DNA from: Psychromonas sp. B3M02
GTDB lineage: Bacteria > Pseudomonadota > Gammaproteobacteria > Enterobacterales > Psychromonadaceae
Length of the DNA stretch: 60,946 nt
NCBI RefSeq assembly: GCF_003318165.1
Contig: NZ_QOCB01000009.1
Coordinates: 1-60,946, forward strand
Reading direction: 5' to 3'
Positions 1 through 8,931 of the stretch are shown here, one piece after another; position 1 is the stretch's first letter; every line of letters begins with the position of its first letter. The notes beneath the pieces were generated by a model. It had not been told where the DNA came from and did no database searches. It saw only the letters and a program-made list of their open reading frames with translations. A program made the position numbers and the translations under genes.

Positions 1-14
1 TAATACAATTGGTA

Positions 15-692
15 TTACTTGTGATCTGCTTCGATAATCTTTTCAACCACAGTCAGCATATCTTGTTCATGAATAGTGGGGGTTAAATATTGTGGATTAT
101 ATGGTGTACCAGCACGGTCAATATAAGCCGCTAACATGCCAGCAGACATCGCGCCATGTGTATCCCAATCATGCGTTGCTACTAAACGAAGTTCGTTAAT
201 TGTTTTATTCAAATGGTTTGCTGCAAACTGATAAACCTTAGAGTCAGGTTTAAAACTACCGGTTGATTCTACTGACAATACTTGATCAAAGTAGTCATTC
301 AGACCAGCATTGTTAATCTGTTTTTCAATCAATGCCTGTGATGAGTTAGAAAAAGCAATCGTTTGATAGCCATGGTCGCGCAACTTTGCTAATGCAGGTT
401 TGATATCATCATGTGCCGACAAACTTGAGAATGTGGACAGGATATCATCTCGTGCTTCTTTGCTCAGAGTCACTTGAGTCCGCGCTGCAATATTATTTAA
501 AACATCACCAGCCAGTGTCGCAAAGCCAGTTCTTAACCCAGTAACGGCACATACAGTGGATGTATGTAATAGGGTAGAAAACCACAAACCCATTACAGAT
601 TCATCACCAAAAGCGTGTGCAAATTTGGGCTTTAACAAATTTAAATTAAGCACGGTTTCATTGATATCAAATAAGATAGTATTACGTGTCAT
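15..692 (-). CDS. HAD-superfamily hydrolase, haloacid dehalogenase type II-like
   Basis: A complete 225-residue HAD hydrolase. Visible motifs are the nucleophile Asp9 in FDINET, motif II Ser115-Asn116-Ser117, Lys148 in SFKPD, and motif IV around Asp175 and Asp177 in THDWDTHG. The DxxET form of motif I and the length are typical of the type II haloacid dehalogenase branch. The Arg-rich substrate patch of true L-2-haloacid dehalogenases is not obvious, so the substrate is unknown. The start has AAGGA 7 bases upstream. A palindrome at 765-780 matches the one in front of the TetR gene at 833-1411, so it is probably repressed by that regulator. Cytosolic enzyme; family sure, substrate not. Confidence 0.85.
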   Translation of the reverse strand: MTRNTILFDINETVLNLNLLKPKFAHAFGDESVMGLWFSTLLHTSTVCAVTGLRTGFATLAGDVLNNIAARTQVTLSKEARDDILSTFSSLSAHDDIKPALAKLRDHGYQTIAFSNSSQALIEKQINNAGLNDYFDQVLSVESTGSFKPDSKVYQFAANHLNKTINELRLVATHDWDTHGAMSAGMLAAYIDRAGTPYNPQYLTPTIHEQDMLTVVEKIIEADHK

Positions 693-764
693 GTTGATTC
701 CTTATGTTGCGCCAATCAAACTTACTTTTACTTGGGCGGTTTATGAATTTAACCTCGATTAAAA

Positions 765-780
765 CTAAACGATTGGTTAG
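765..780. promoter_or_regulatory. putative TetR operator, copy 1
   Basis: CTAAACGATTGGTTAG is a near-perfect inverted repeat (CTAAmCG / CGkTTAG) about 70 bases upstream of the HAD hydrolase start. It differs by one base from the 16-mer at 1421-1436 in front of the TetR gene. Two matching palindromes flanking a TetR gene are the usual sign of a local repressor. Binding is inferred. Confidence 0.7.
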
Positions 781-832
781 ATAATAGGTGAATAAATACT
801 GTTATATGTCCATTTATATTTTAAATAAGAAA

Positions 833-1411
833 CTAATTAAGTAGCTTTGCATTGACTGCATCGAAGGTGATCTCTATGAAATCATGTACTTGTTCAATAG
901 GGTGTACTTTTGAAGCAGCGGATACGGACTGTTTAGCAATAATTAAATAGTCGGCTATTCTTAATGCTTGTTGCTCACTGACATTCTGTTCCTGAAGCTT
1001 TTTGCTAAACAGTTGACGTTGATAATCCACAAAAGACTGAATTTCATTGATGATTAGGGTCTCTTCTTCGCTGTTAATTTGCAAACGTGTATTAGTCATC
1101 AAGCAACCTTTACTAGTATCTTGGGCACCATAAATGGTTAAGCAATCGTAAAAAAATTGTTTGATATCTGCTACACCTGCTTGGCTATATTTAAGTTTAA
1201 TAAAGGCTGAAGAGTGTTGGTCTCTGTAGGCCTTTAAGCTCGCAAGAAAAACCCCTTGTTTACTACCAAAACTGGCGTAAATAGAAAACTTATTAATGCC
1301 CATGGTGGATTCAAGTAAGCTCATCGACGTATTGTGATAACTATTTCGCCAAAATAGTTCTGTGGCTTTGGCGATAACTTCACTGTCTTCATAGTTTTTT
1401 TTACGTGCCAT
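833..1411 (-). CDS. TetR/AcrR family transcriptional regulator
   Basis: A 192-residue one-component repressor. Residues about 10-56 form the TetR helix-turn-helix (ATELFWRNSYHNTS ... FSIYASFGSKQGVF). The rest is an all-helical ligand domain with the GCLMTNTRL segment common in AcrR-like proteins that sense small toxic or lipophilic compounds. It reads toward the HAD hydrolase and carries its own palindrome only 9 bases before the start codon, so autorepression is likely. AAGGA lies very close to the ATG. The ligand cannot be read from the sequence. Confidence 0.92.
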   Translation of the reverse strand: MARKKNYEDSEVIAKATELFWRNSYHNTSMSLLESTMGINKFSIYASFGSKQGVFLASLKAYRDQHSSAFIKLKYSQAGVADIKQFFYDCLTIYGAQDTSKGCLMTNTRLQINSEEETLIINEIQSFVDYQRQLFSKKLQEQNVSEQQALRIADYLIIAKQSVSAASKVHPIEQVHDFIEITFDAVNAKLLN

Positions 1412-1420
1412 CTTCCTTAC

Positions 1421-1436
1421 CTAAACGATCGGTTAG
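1421..1436. promoter_or_regulatory. putative TetR operator, copy 2 (autoregulatory)
   Basis: CTAAACGATCGGTTAG is a 16-base inverted repeat directly upstream of the TetR gene and abutting its ribosome binding site. Together with 765-780 it defines a candidate consensus CTAAACGATyGGTTAG. No third copy was seen elsewhere in the window. Confidence 0.75.
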
Positions 1437-1519
1437 TTTTAGTTTATGATAAATATCTTAGATAAATTTACAAGTGGATTTTTAGAAAAGCAGGAATTTT
1501 ACGTAAGTAAAATGGATTT

Positions 1520-1553
1520 GAAAAAAGCACTAACGAGTTGAAAGTTAGTGCTT
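1520..1553 (-). terminator. Rho-independent terminator of the MDR reductase gene
   Basis: The arms AGCACTAAC and GTTAGTGCT (1526-1534 and 1544-1552) enclose a 9-base loop. Read on the minus strand they are followed by six T residues (1525-1520). It lies about 40 bases past the stop codon of the reductase. Confidence 0.85.
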
Positions 1554-1589
1554 AGCTGTGAAATTAATCTTTATATATGTAATAAATGA

Positions 1590-2588
1590 TTACAATTTAA
1601 CGACTAATTTTCCTTTATTGCCACCAGTCGCAAATAAGTTGAGTCCATCAATAGCTGACTCTATTCCTTCTAATACATGTGTTCTATGTTTGATTTTTCC
1701 TGTCATCACATAAGGAGTGAGTTTTTCTAATAACTCTGGCACTTTATGAAAGTGATCAGGCATAGTGAAACCTTGAATAGTAATACGACGTTTGATGACA
1801 TTTAACCAGCTTGGACCTGGTGCAGGTGTATCACTGTGATAATCTGAAATTAAGCCACACACCACAACACGACCATGTGCATTCATTTTATCTATAATCA
1901 TATTCTGAATAGGGCCGCCGGTATTTTCAAAGAAAACATCAATACCGTCTGGTGCTGCTTTTGCTAATTGCTCAGCTAAATCATCGCTTTTGTAATTAAT
2001 CGCGGCATCAAATCCTAGTTCGTTGACGATCCAATCTGCTTTTTCTTGGCTGCCAACAACACCAATTACACGTAAACCATCAGCTTTTGCTAATTGCCCA
2101 ACAATAGAGCCAACCGAGCCTGCAGCACCGGTTACGATTAAGGTTTCGCCTTTTTGTGGTTTACCTACGTTAAATAAACCTTGTGTGGCTGTTAAACCTG
2201 GTAATGCAAAGACAGACAAAATACTCTCATCTGGTAAGTCAGCGGTGACTTTATTTAAACCTTTGCCATCACCTAAATAATACTCTTGCCATCCCATCAT
2301 TCCCATGACGCGATCACCGGCGGTAAAATCAGGGTGATTACTGACAGTCACTTCACCAATGCCTGAGCTGCGCATTACATCGCCTAAGGCAACTGGCGGA
2401 ATATAACTGTTCATATCTGGAGTCATCCATCCAAACATCGCAGGATCAAGTGACATATAACTTTGTTTTACTAAGATTTGGCCAGGTGCCACTTCGGGTA
2501 TCGTTTTCTCAACTACTTCAAAAATAGATGGATCCACATGACCACCTTGATGGTGTTTAATGAGATTAATTGCTGTATATGTTGTCAT
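1590..2588 (-). CDS. NADP-dependent medium-chain reductase (CurA/zinc-free MDR family)
   Basis: A zinc-independent medium-chain dehydrogenase/reductase of about 332 residues. It has an N-terminal GroES-like domain and a Rossmann domain with GAAGSVGSIVGQLAK as dinucleotide loop. The FENTGGPIQNMIIDKMN segment and the overall pattern fit the family of E. coli CurA and plant/fungal double-bond reductases, which reduce alpha,beta-unsaturated carbonyls with NADPH. I chose the start at 2588 because MTTYTAINL is preceded by GAGG at 8 bases; the longer frame to 2633 adds an unlikely 15 residues. It is divergent from a LysR gene 160 bases away, which probably controls it. Substrate unknown. Confidence 0.88.
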   Translation of the reverse strand: MTTYTAINLIKHHQGGHVDPSIFEVVEKTIPEVAPGQILVKQSYMSLDPAMFGWMTPDMNSYIPPVALGDVMRSSGIGEVTVSNHPDFTAGDRVMGMMGWQEYYLGDGKGLNKVTADLPDESILSVFALPGLTATQGLFNVGKPQKGETLIVTGAAGSVGSIVGQLAKADGLRVIGVVGSQEKADWIVNELGFDAAINYKSDDLAEQLAKAAPDGIDVFFENTGGPIQNMIIDKMNAHGRVVVCGLISDYHSDTPAPGPSWLNVIKRRITIQGFTMPDHFHKVPELLEKLTPYVMTGKIKHRTHVLEGIESAIDGLNLFATGGNKGKLVVKL

Positions 2589-2689
2589 GTTGTTTTCCTC
2601 GTTATTAATATAAAAGAGTATGTTGTGAACCAACGGAGATCAGTATGACAACTGTTAATAATAGAATATATACCTTAAAATGAGCTTCT

Positions 2690-2710
2690 TTATTGTTATA
2701 AAGACAATAA
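2690..2710. promoter_or_regulatory. candidate LysR operator
   Basis: TTATTGT-TATAAAG-ACAATAA is a perfect 7-base inverted repeat with a 7-base centre, in the divergent space between the reductase and the LysR gene, 39 bases before the LysR start. LysR proteins bind interrupted dyads of this kind. Assignment rests on position and shape only. Confidence 0.4.
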
Positions 2711-2748
2711 TAAAAGGTTTGATTCTTAATCACTTAAAAGGGCTAAAT

Positions 2749-3657
2749 ATGGATCAGTTACGCGCACTCAAGTATTTTGTGCAAGTGGTAGAAACGGGTA
2801 GTTTTACTAAAGCCGCTGAGATGTTCTCTGTTCCTCCCTCCTCGCTATCGAGGAGAGTCGCAGATCTTGAAAAAAGCCTAGGGGCCACCTTATTAAAACG
2901 CTCTACACGCATAATGTCTTTAACAGAAATAGGGCAACAATATTATCAGCAAGTTAGTGAGGTATTGCGTAGCCTTGAACTCAGTGATGAATCTGTGCGA
3001 GCTTATCAAACCATACCGATGGGGGTACTTAACATAAGCTCAACCGTAGGCTTCGGTGAAAAAGTCTTATTACCTTTATTAGATGAGTTTTATGATTTAT
3101 ACCCTCAAGTTACTTTGAATGTTACCTTAAGTGATGAATTGTCTACGTTAGCAAGAGATGAAGTCGATTTGGCGATACGTGGCGGTTATGCACCAGATGA
3201 GCGGGTTGTGGCAATTAAACTGATGGATAACGATTTTATTACAGTTGCATCGCCAAGTTATATGGCGCATATAGGCGAAATAACTGATGTGATGCAACTT
3301 AAACAACATCAAGGTTTATTCTTTAAAACACCCGCTGGTCCAACACCTTGGTTGTGTGAAATTAATGGACAATGGCATGATGTATCGGCAAAACCCTATT
3401 TGATAACCAATAATGGCGACTGGTTATTAAGACAAGCCATTGCGGGTAAAGGGATATTAATGATGCCAAAATGGGCCTTATATAACTGTTTAAAAACCGG
3501 TGAGTTGGTTGAATTAGACATTAAACCTGCATTAACGGTCACACAAAACCCTAACTTAGGCATTTTCTTGTTGTATCAAAAGCAGCGTTATCAGGTTCCA
3601 AAATTAAAAGCCGCGATCGACTTTATAGTGGCAAGAATCAATGCCCTTAATCACTAA
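2749..3657 (+). CDS. LysR family transcriptional regulator
   Basis: A 302-residue LTTR. The N-terminal winged helix-turn-helix (FTKAAEMFSVPPSSLSRRVADLE) is followed by a two-lobe periplasmic-binding-like effector domain from about residue 90. I set the start at MDQLRAL (2749), the conserved LTTR beginning, with an AAAAGGG-type ribosome binding site; the upstream 23 codons of the open frame are not LysR-like. It is divergent from the MDR reductase, and the proposed operator at 2690-2710 would serve both. The effector cannot be assigned. Confidence 0.93.
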   Translation: MDQLRALKYFVQVVETGSFTKAAEMFSVPPSSLSRRVADLEKSLGATLLKRSTRIMSLTEIGQQYYQQVSEVLRSLELSDESVRAYQTIPMGVLNISSTVGFGEKVLLPLLDEFYDLYPQVTLNVTLSDELSTLARDEVDLAIRGGYAPDERVVAIKLMDNDFITVASPSYMAHIGEITDVMQLKQHQGLFFKTPAGPTPWLCEINGQWHDVSAKPYLITNNGDWLLRQAIAGKGILMMPKWALYNCLKTGELVELDIKPALTVTQNPNLGIFLLYQKQRYQVPKLKAAIDFIVARINALNH

Positions 3658-3684
3658 GTATATGATCTAATAAAAGGAACTACA

Positions 3685-4533
3685 TTGGACTTATCAACAC
3701 AATTAAGCCTTTTACCCAGTGTCGTAGATAATAGCTTTGATCTGCTGATTGAACAGACGTTGAGTGCGTTCAATCATCTTAGTCTGTTTATTTTGTTAGT
3801 GACGGTATTATTTTTATTACAGCGCTTAGTATTTAAAACCAGTATGCAACTGTTTGGTGGTAAAGCCATCTATATCAGTGCTTGGATAGGCACTCCCATT
3901 CATGAATTAAGCCATGCTTTTGCTTGTATTGTTTTTGGCCATAAAATTAAACGAATCTTATTATTTAGCCCAGATCAAAAGGGCACCTTAGGTTATGTTA
4001 CACACTCCTATAATAATCGTAATCTATGGCAGGTAATGGGAAACTTCTTTATTGCCATTGCACCACTATTAGGAGGATTATTCGCTTTATACCTAGTTAC
4101 TTGGCTTTGTTTAGACAATGCTATTGCGTTGTTTAACTTATTGCAGAATGGACTCGTTAATGGTTTAAGTGAATTACAAACTGGCAGTCTACTCAATCTA
4201 ACCCATGATCTGGCATCGATTATTCAACAAGCTTATATTGATGATCCCCTTAAATTAGGGATATGGGTTTATTGTTGTGCAGCTATCAGCTTACACCTTT
4301 CCCCTTCAGCAGAAGATATTAAGGGCATTAGTGGCGGGCTATTCACTTTTGTTGTGGTGTGTATTCTGTTGATGTTGATCAATCAATATTTACAATTAAC
4401 TTGGTTTTCTGAAGTGGGGGCAATGATTAATACAGTGTCCATGGCTTATTTGATAGGCATAGTGTTGGCGAGTATGTTGTTATTACCTCTGTTATTTACC
4501 CGTTGTTTGTTATTAGTGATGAGTATCAAATGA
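3685..4533 (+). CDS. Polytopic membrane protein with HExxH motif, putative M50-like metallopeptidase
   Basis: A 282-residue membrane protein with a first hydrophobic segment near 32-50, HELSH at 73-77 at a membrane edge, and further membrane segments at about 110-140, 190-205, 220-238 and 250-280. HELSHAFACIVFGHKI resembles the first motif of M50-like intramembrane peptidases. A later SPSAEDIKG at about 206-215 could supply the third metal ligand, as the DG motif does in site-2 proteases. The start is TTG with AAAAGGA upstream. It follows the LysR gene after 27 bases and may be cotranscribed. Enzyme activity is inferred; a zinc-binding, non-peptidase role is possible. Confidence 0.7.
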   Translation: MDLSTQLSLLPSVVDNSFDLLIEQTLSAFNHLSLFILLVTVLFLLQRLVFKTSMQLFGGKAIYISAWIGTPIHELSHAFACIVFGHKIKRILLFSPDQKGTLGYVTHSYNNRNLWQVMGNFFIAIAPLLGGLFALYLVTWLCLDNAIALFNLLQNGLVNGLSELQTGSLLNLTHDLASIIQQAYIDDPLKLGIWVYCCAAISLHLSPSAEDIKGISGGLFTFVVVCILLMLINQYLQLTWFSEVGAMINTVSMAYLIGIVLASMLLLPLLFTRCLLLVMSIK

Positions 4534-4572
4534 CGCCATTAACTTTTCTACTGTTATTAGCGCCAATCAATA

Positions 4573-5922
4573 TTAACTAACGGCAAACTTTTTACCTTGA
4601 ATGCTGTGTAAACGGTGACCTAATAAAATTGCAGCAGTGGTTAAGCCTACTGTGATCCCTATCCAAAACCCGATAGCCCCCATTGGTTGAGTTAACCAGT
4701 TTGTCATACCTAAGATATAACCTAAGGGTAATCCAACTACCCAGTAGGAGATAAAAGTACGGATAAAAATAGCTGACATCTCTTTATAACCACGTAAAGC
4801 ACCGGCTGCAACCACTTGGATAGCATCAACGCATTGATAAATAGCCGACAGTAAAATTAAAGTGATGGCTAGTTCAATCACTTCAAGATTATGTGAGTAA
4901 AGCTCTGCAATCTGTTGTTTAAAAATAATACTGAATAGGGCGGTGACCATTGAAAGACCTAAGCCAATCGCTAAACCAGCATAACTTGCTTGCTTTGCAC
5001 CATTATTACTTTGTTTGCCTAAGTTAAAACCAACGCGGATACTGACGGCGTTTGCGATACTCATAGGTAACATAAAGATCATACTGGAAAAGTTAATGGC
5101 GATTTGATGTGAAGCAACCACATTTGCCCCTAAAGGCGCGACTAATATTGCAATGGCAGCAAAGATGGTAACTTCAAAAAACAGTGCAACAGCGACTGGC
5201 AAACCGAGTTTAGTAATGTGATAAATATGCTTGAAATCTGGCTTAGTAAATTGCGTAAACAATGGGTAATGTTTTAATTTTCGCGTGTAATACACGTAGG
5301 CAGCAAGGGCGATACACATAAACCAGTAAACAATAGCTGTCGCCACACCACAACCAACACCGCCTAATGCTGGCGCACCCCATTCACCATATACAAACAT
5401 CCAGTTTAATGGAATGTTAAGTAATAATCCTAAAAAGCCAATGACCATTGCAGGTTTAGTCAGCGATAATCCTTCAATATAGTTACGTAGCGCTTGGAAG
5501 ATGAGAAAAGCGGGAATGGCAAAAATCATTGCATACAGATAGTGTGTGGTGATCTCTGCTAAACGGTCTTCAATCTCCATGATCACCATTAATGAACTGG
5601 CATTGAATAATACTATAGCAACGGGGATACATAGTAATAACGAAAGGTATAAACCTTGTTGTCCGGTTTTAGGGATGTTCGCTAAATCATTTGCACCATG
5701 AGCTTGTGCTGTTAATGGAATTAAAGCCATCAATACACCCACACCAAACAGGATACAGGGTAGCCAAATACTTGCTGCTATCGCTACCGCTGCCATGTCT
5801 GTTGCACTGACACCACCGGCCATGACTGTATCAACAAAACCCATCGCTGTTTGAGCAAACTGCGCAATAAATAAAGGCAGGCTAAGCTTGATAATTTTTT
5901 TAGATTCAACAACAAAAGGCAC
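4573..5922 (-). CDS. norM: MATE family multidrug efflux protein, NorM type
   Basis: About 450 residues with 12 predicted membrane helices in two homologous halves, and the MATE pattern FIAQFAQTAMGFVDTVMAG in helix 1. NorM proteins export cationic drugs and dyes in exchange for Na+ or H+. I favour the GTG at 5922 because GGAG sits 6 bases upstream; a GTG at 5934 is in frame but lacks a ribosome binding site. It is convergent with the HExxH membrane gene and divergent from pat. The family is secure; the symbol is by similarity and the substrate range is not visible. Confidence 0.88.
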   Translation of the reverse strand: MPFVVESKKIIKLSLPLFIAQFAQTAMGFVDTVMAGGVSATDMAAVAIAASIWLPCILFGVGVLMALIPLTAQAHGANDLANIPKTGQQGLYLSLLLCIPVAIVLFNASSLMVIMEIEDRLAEITTHYLYAMIFAIPAFLIFQALRNYIEGLSLTKPAMVIGFLGLLLNIPLNWMFVYGEWGAPALGGVGCGVATAIVYWFMCIALAAYVYYTRKLKHYPLFTQFTKPDFKHIYHITKLGLPVAVALFFEVTIFAAIAILVAPLGANVVASHQIAINFSSMIFMLPMSIANAVSIRVGFNLGKQSNNGAKQASYAGLAIGLGLSMVTALFSIIFKQQIAELYSHNLEVIELAITLILLSAIYQCVDAIQVVAAGALRGYKEMSAIFIRTFISYWVVGLPLGYILGMTNWLTQPMGAIGFWIGITVGLTTAAILLGHRLHSIQGKKFAVS

Positions 5923-6228
5923 AACTGACTCCACTCAGACAAAACAGCGAGTTTATGGTGATCAGCTGCGCGGTGCAATGGAATTCTTACTTTAAATGCA
6001 AAAACAACTGAGTTATTTTTACAACCATGGAATTATAATTAATAGACTTATTTTAATTAGTGGTTTTGCTTTTAAAAAGAGCTGCTTGAAGTGAATATAA
6101 AATTAAGGATATCCTACAAAAATAGATGATAAGCCTCTTACTTTATTTAAAAAACACAGCAACTTCTATTTGAATAGGTAAACTATTCGTTCTTGGTATT
6201 TATACTCACTGTATGAGATAGGTTTGTT

Positions 6229-8931
6229 ATGAGTTTGCAGTCATTGAAGCACTTCTTTAACCCTAAGTCTGTTGCTGTTATTGGAGCATCCGTGAATATT
6301 AAGCGGGCAGGGTACTTAGTCATGAATAACCTGTTAGCGGCAGGTTTTAATGGCCCTATTATGCCGGTCACTCCCAAACACCGTTCAGTACATGGTGTAT
6401 TAGCCTATCAAACCATTGCCGATTTACCGATCGTGCCGGACTTAGCGGTGATCTGTACCAATGAAGCACGTATTCCAGATATTCTTGTTGCCTTGGCTGA
6501 TAAAGGCTGTGTTGCTGCTATTATTGTTGCCACTGAAGGACAAGCAAGTACTTCAAATGAAATCTACCGCTTAGCGACACAACATCATATTCGCTTATTA
6601 GGCATGAGTAGTTTAGGTGTGATTAATCCGCATAGTTTATTGAATGCCAGTTTAGCCCATTGTAATGCATTACCAGGAAATATTGCTTTTGTTTCACAGT
6701 CAGCTGCTGTGTGCACCACAGTATTGGATTGGGCGAGCAGTAAAGGCATTGGTTTTTCAGCTTTTGTCTCATTAGGTGATGCGCAGGATATTGGTTTTCC
6801 TGAAGTGTTAGATTATCTTGCGCGTGACAGTAAGACGCAATCCATCTTGTTGTACATAGATAATATTGATAATGCTCGCGCCTTTGTCTCTGCTGCACGT
6901 GCCATTGCTTTACATAAAACCGTGTTAGTCATTAAGTCTGGCAGCTCTTTATTAGGGGCAAAAGCCGCTGCGTTACATAGCCGTGGCTTATTTGGACACG
7001 ATAGTGTTTATGATGCTGCCATTAAACGGGCGGGTATGTTGCGTGTACATGATTTACACGAGTTGTTTGCTGCGGTTGAAACGCTTGCTTATTCCCGTGC
7101 ATTACATGGTGAACGTTTAGCCATAGTCAGTAATGGCGGCGGGTTGGGCGTGCTTGCTGTTGATAACCTAGTAGAAGAAGGAGGGCGTTTAGCAGAGCTT
7201 GATGCCCCGTTAATGGATAAGCTTAATGCTTGTTTACCGGATAATTGGTCGCACAATAATCCTATTGATATGATCGGAGATGCAGACCCAACACGTTATG
7301 CCACAGCCTTAAAACACCTGATGGATAGTGAGCAGGTAGATGCTATTTTAATTATTCATTCTCCCTCTGCTTTATCGAATAGTGAAGAGACGGCGTTAGC
7401 GATTGTTGATACGATTAAAGCACACCCTAGACGTAAGCAAATTAATATTTTAACTAACTGGACCGGAGAAGCTGCCGCAAGACCAGCACGACAAATCTTT
7501 GCTAACGCTCGCATTCCTACTTTTAGAACGCCTACCGGTGCGAGCACTGCGTTTATGCATTTAGTACAATATCGTCGCAATAAAAAACTGTTAATGGAAA
7601 CACCAACTAGTGTGCCCGAACATATTGTCTACGATGCAAATGCTGCAACAAATTTCATTAAAGAGATGCTTATTGAACGAAACCAAGGAGATAATGAGCA
7701 GCTAGTTAAACTCAGTACTTATTGTACTAAACCGTTATTCGATGCTTATCATCTTAATACCATCGAAACGCATATTGCTATGGATATTACAGATGCCATT
7801 GAGAAAGCAAAAATCATAGGTTATCCGTTAGCGGTTAAGATTAACTCGCCGGATATTCAGTTTAAATCGCAAGTTCATGGGGTCATGTTAAATATTAATA
7901 ATGCGCGTGAACTAGACTCCGCGCTAAGGTCGATCACTGAGCGTGTAAAAAAATCATTACCGGATGCACAGTTGACCGGGTTTACCCTACAAAAAATGGT
8001 GGCTTCTGGTTTGGCTCTTGAGTTACGCGTTATGATTAAGCAGGATGCTATCTTTGGGCCTGTGATTGCTATTTCTCAAGACAGTGATACCAGGGACTTA
8101 CAAACTACATTAGAAAATGCAGTGGTTGCGTTACCGCCTTTAAACATGGCATTAGCGCGGTATTTGGTGATTCAAGGTATTAAAGATAAAAAAATAAAAG
8201 TGAAGCAACAAGTGCAGGATTTTGATATGCAGGCAGTATGCTTGATGCTAATTCAGTTGTCTCAGATGTTATTAGATAATCCTGAAATTGAAGATTTAGA
8301 TTTAAACCCAGTATTAGTGGCTGGCAATAAAGTGACCATAGTCGATAGCCAGATCACTTTGCTTCAGAGTGAAGCCAATTTACCTTGTCGTTTTGCAATA
8401 AGCCCTTATCCGAAACACCTCGAAGAAACCATTGATCTAAAAAATGGACAAACTATTTTATTAAGACCAATTACTGCTGAAGATGAGGTCCGTCATCAAC
8501 TTTTCGATAATAGCCAAACTAAAGAAGATCGTTATAAACGCTATTTTTCACAACGTGGTTCCATGACTCATGAAGAGATGGCCATGCTGACTCAAATAGA
8601 TTATGAAAGAGAGATGGCATTTATTGCGGTTAATTATGTTGACGGAGAGGAGCAGGATATTGTTGCTGTAATTCGAGCGTCTACCGACCCCGATAATATT
8701 GAAGCAGAATTTGGCATGATAGTAAGTCGAGGTTTACAAGGGTTAGGCATGGGGTCTTTATTGTTAAATAAGATGATTGCTTATCAACAATCAAAGGGTA
8801 CACGTTATTTAGTCGCCATGACCATGTTAAACAATATTGGTATGGCTAAATTAGCTAAAAAACTTGGTTTTAAAATAGAGCGTGATATTGAGGAAGGCAT
8901 TATTAATATGCACATGGAACTTACAAAATAA
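6229..8931 (+). CDS. pat: Protein lysine acetyltransferase Pat/PatZ (acyl-CoA synthetase-like plus GNAT)
   Basis: A 900-residue fusion. Residues about 8-100 form a CoA-binding Rossmann domain (SVAVIGAS), 150-290 a succinyl-CoA-synthetase-like fold, 480-700 an ATP-grasp domain, and 740-895 a GNAT acetyltransferase with the acetyl-CoA loop GLQGLGMGS near 836. This order is that of E. coli PatZ (YfiQ) and Salmonella Pat, which acetylate and switch off acetyl-CoA synthetase and other proteins. The ligase-like part is usually regulatory rather than catalytic. It stands alone, divergent from norM, with no partner deacetylase nearby. Confidence 0.92.
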   Translation: MSLQSLKHFFNPKSVAVIGASVNIKRAGYLVMNNLLAAGFNGPIMPVTPKHRSVHGVLAYQTIADLPIVPDLAVICTNEARIPDILVALADKGCVAAIIVATEGQASTSNEIYRLATQHHIRLLGMSSLGVINPHSLLNASLAHCNALPGNIAFVSQSAAVCTTVLDWASSKGIGFSAFVSLGDAQDIGFPEVLDYLARDSKTQSILLYIDNIDNARAFVSAARAIALHKTVLVIKSGSSLLGAKAAALHSRGLFGHDSVYDAAIKRAGMLRVHDLHELFAAVETLAYSRALHGERLAIVSNGGGLGVLAVDNLVEEGGRLAELDAPLMDKLNACLPDNWSHNNPIDMIGDADPTRYATALKHLMDSEQVDAILIIHSPSALSNSEETALAIVDTIKAHPRRKQINILTNWTGEAAARPARQIFANARIPTFRTPTGASTAFMHLVQYRRNKKLLMETPTSVPEHIVYDANAATNFIKEMLIERNQGDNEQLVKLSTYCTKPLFDAYHLNTIETHIAMDITDAIEKAKIIGYPLAVKINSPDIQFKSQVHGVMLNINNARELDSALRSITERVKKSLPDAQLTGFTLQKMVASGLALELRVMIKQDAIFGPVIAISQDSDTRDLQTTLENAVVALPPLNMALARYLVIQGIKDKKIKVKQQVQDFDMQAVCLMLIQLSQMLLDNPEIEDLDLNPVLVAGNKVTIVDSQITLLQSEANLPCRFAISPYPKHLEETIDLKNGQTILLRPITAEDEVRHQLFDNSQTKEDRYKRYFSQRGSMTHEEMAMLTQIDYEREMAFIAVNYVDGEEQDIVAVIRASTDPDNIEAEFGMIVSRGLQGLGMGSLLLNKMIAYQQSKGTRYLVAMTMLNNIGMAKLAKKLGFKIERDIEEGIINMHMELTK

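Noticed and set aside
1-17. TAATAC-AATT-GGTATTA hairpin at the window edge overlapping the HAD stop codon
   Set aside because: Only six base pairs and cut by the window edge, so a terminator or repeat call cannot be supported.
4530-4580. 16-codon ORF (MTPLTFLL...) overlapping the stop of the HExxH membrane gene by ATGA
   Set aside because: Too short, no independent ribosome binding site, and nothing suggests conservation.
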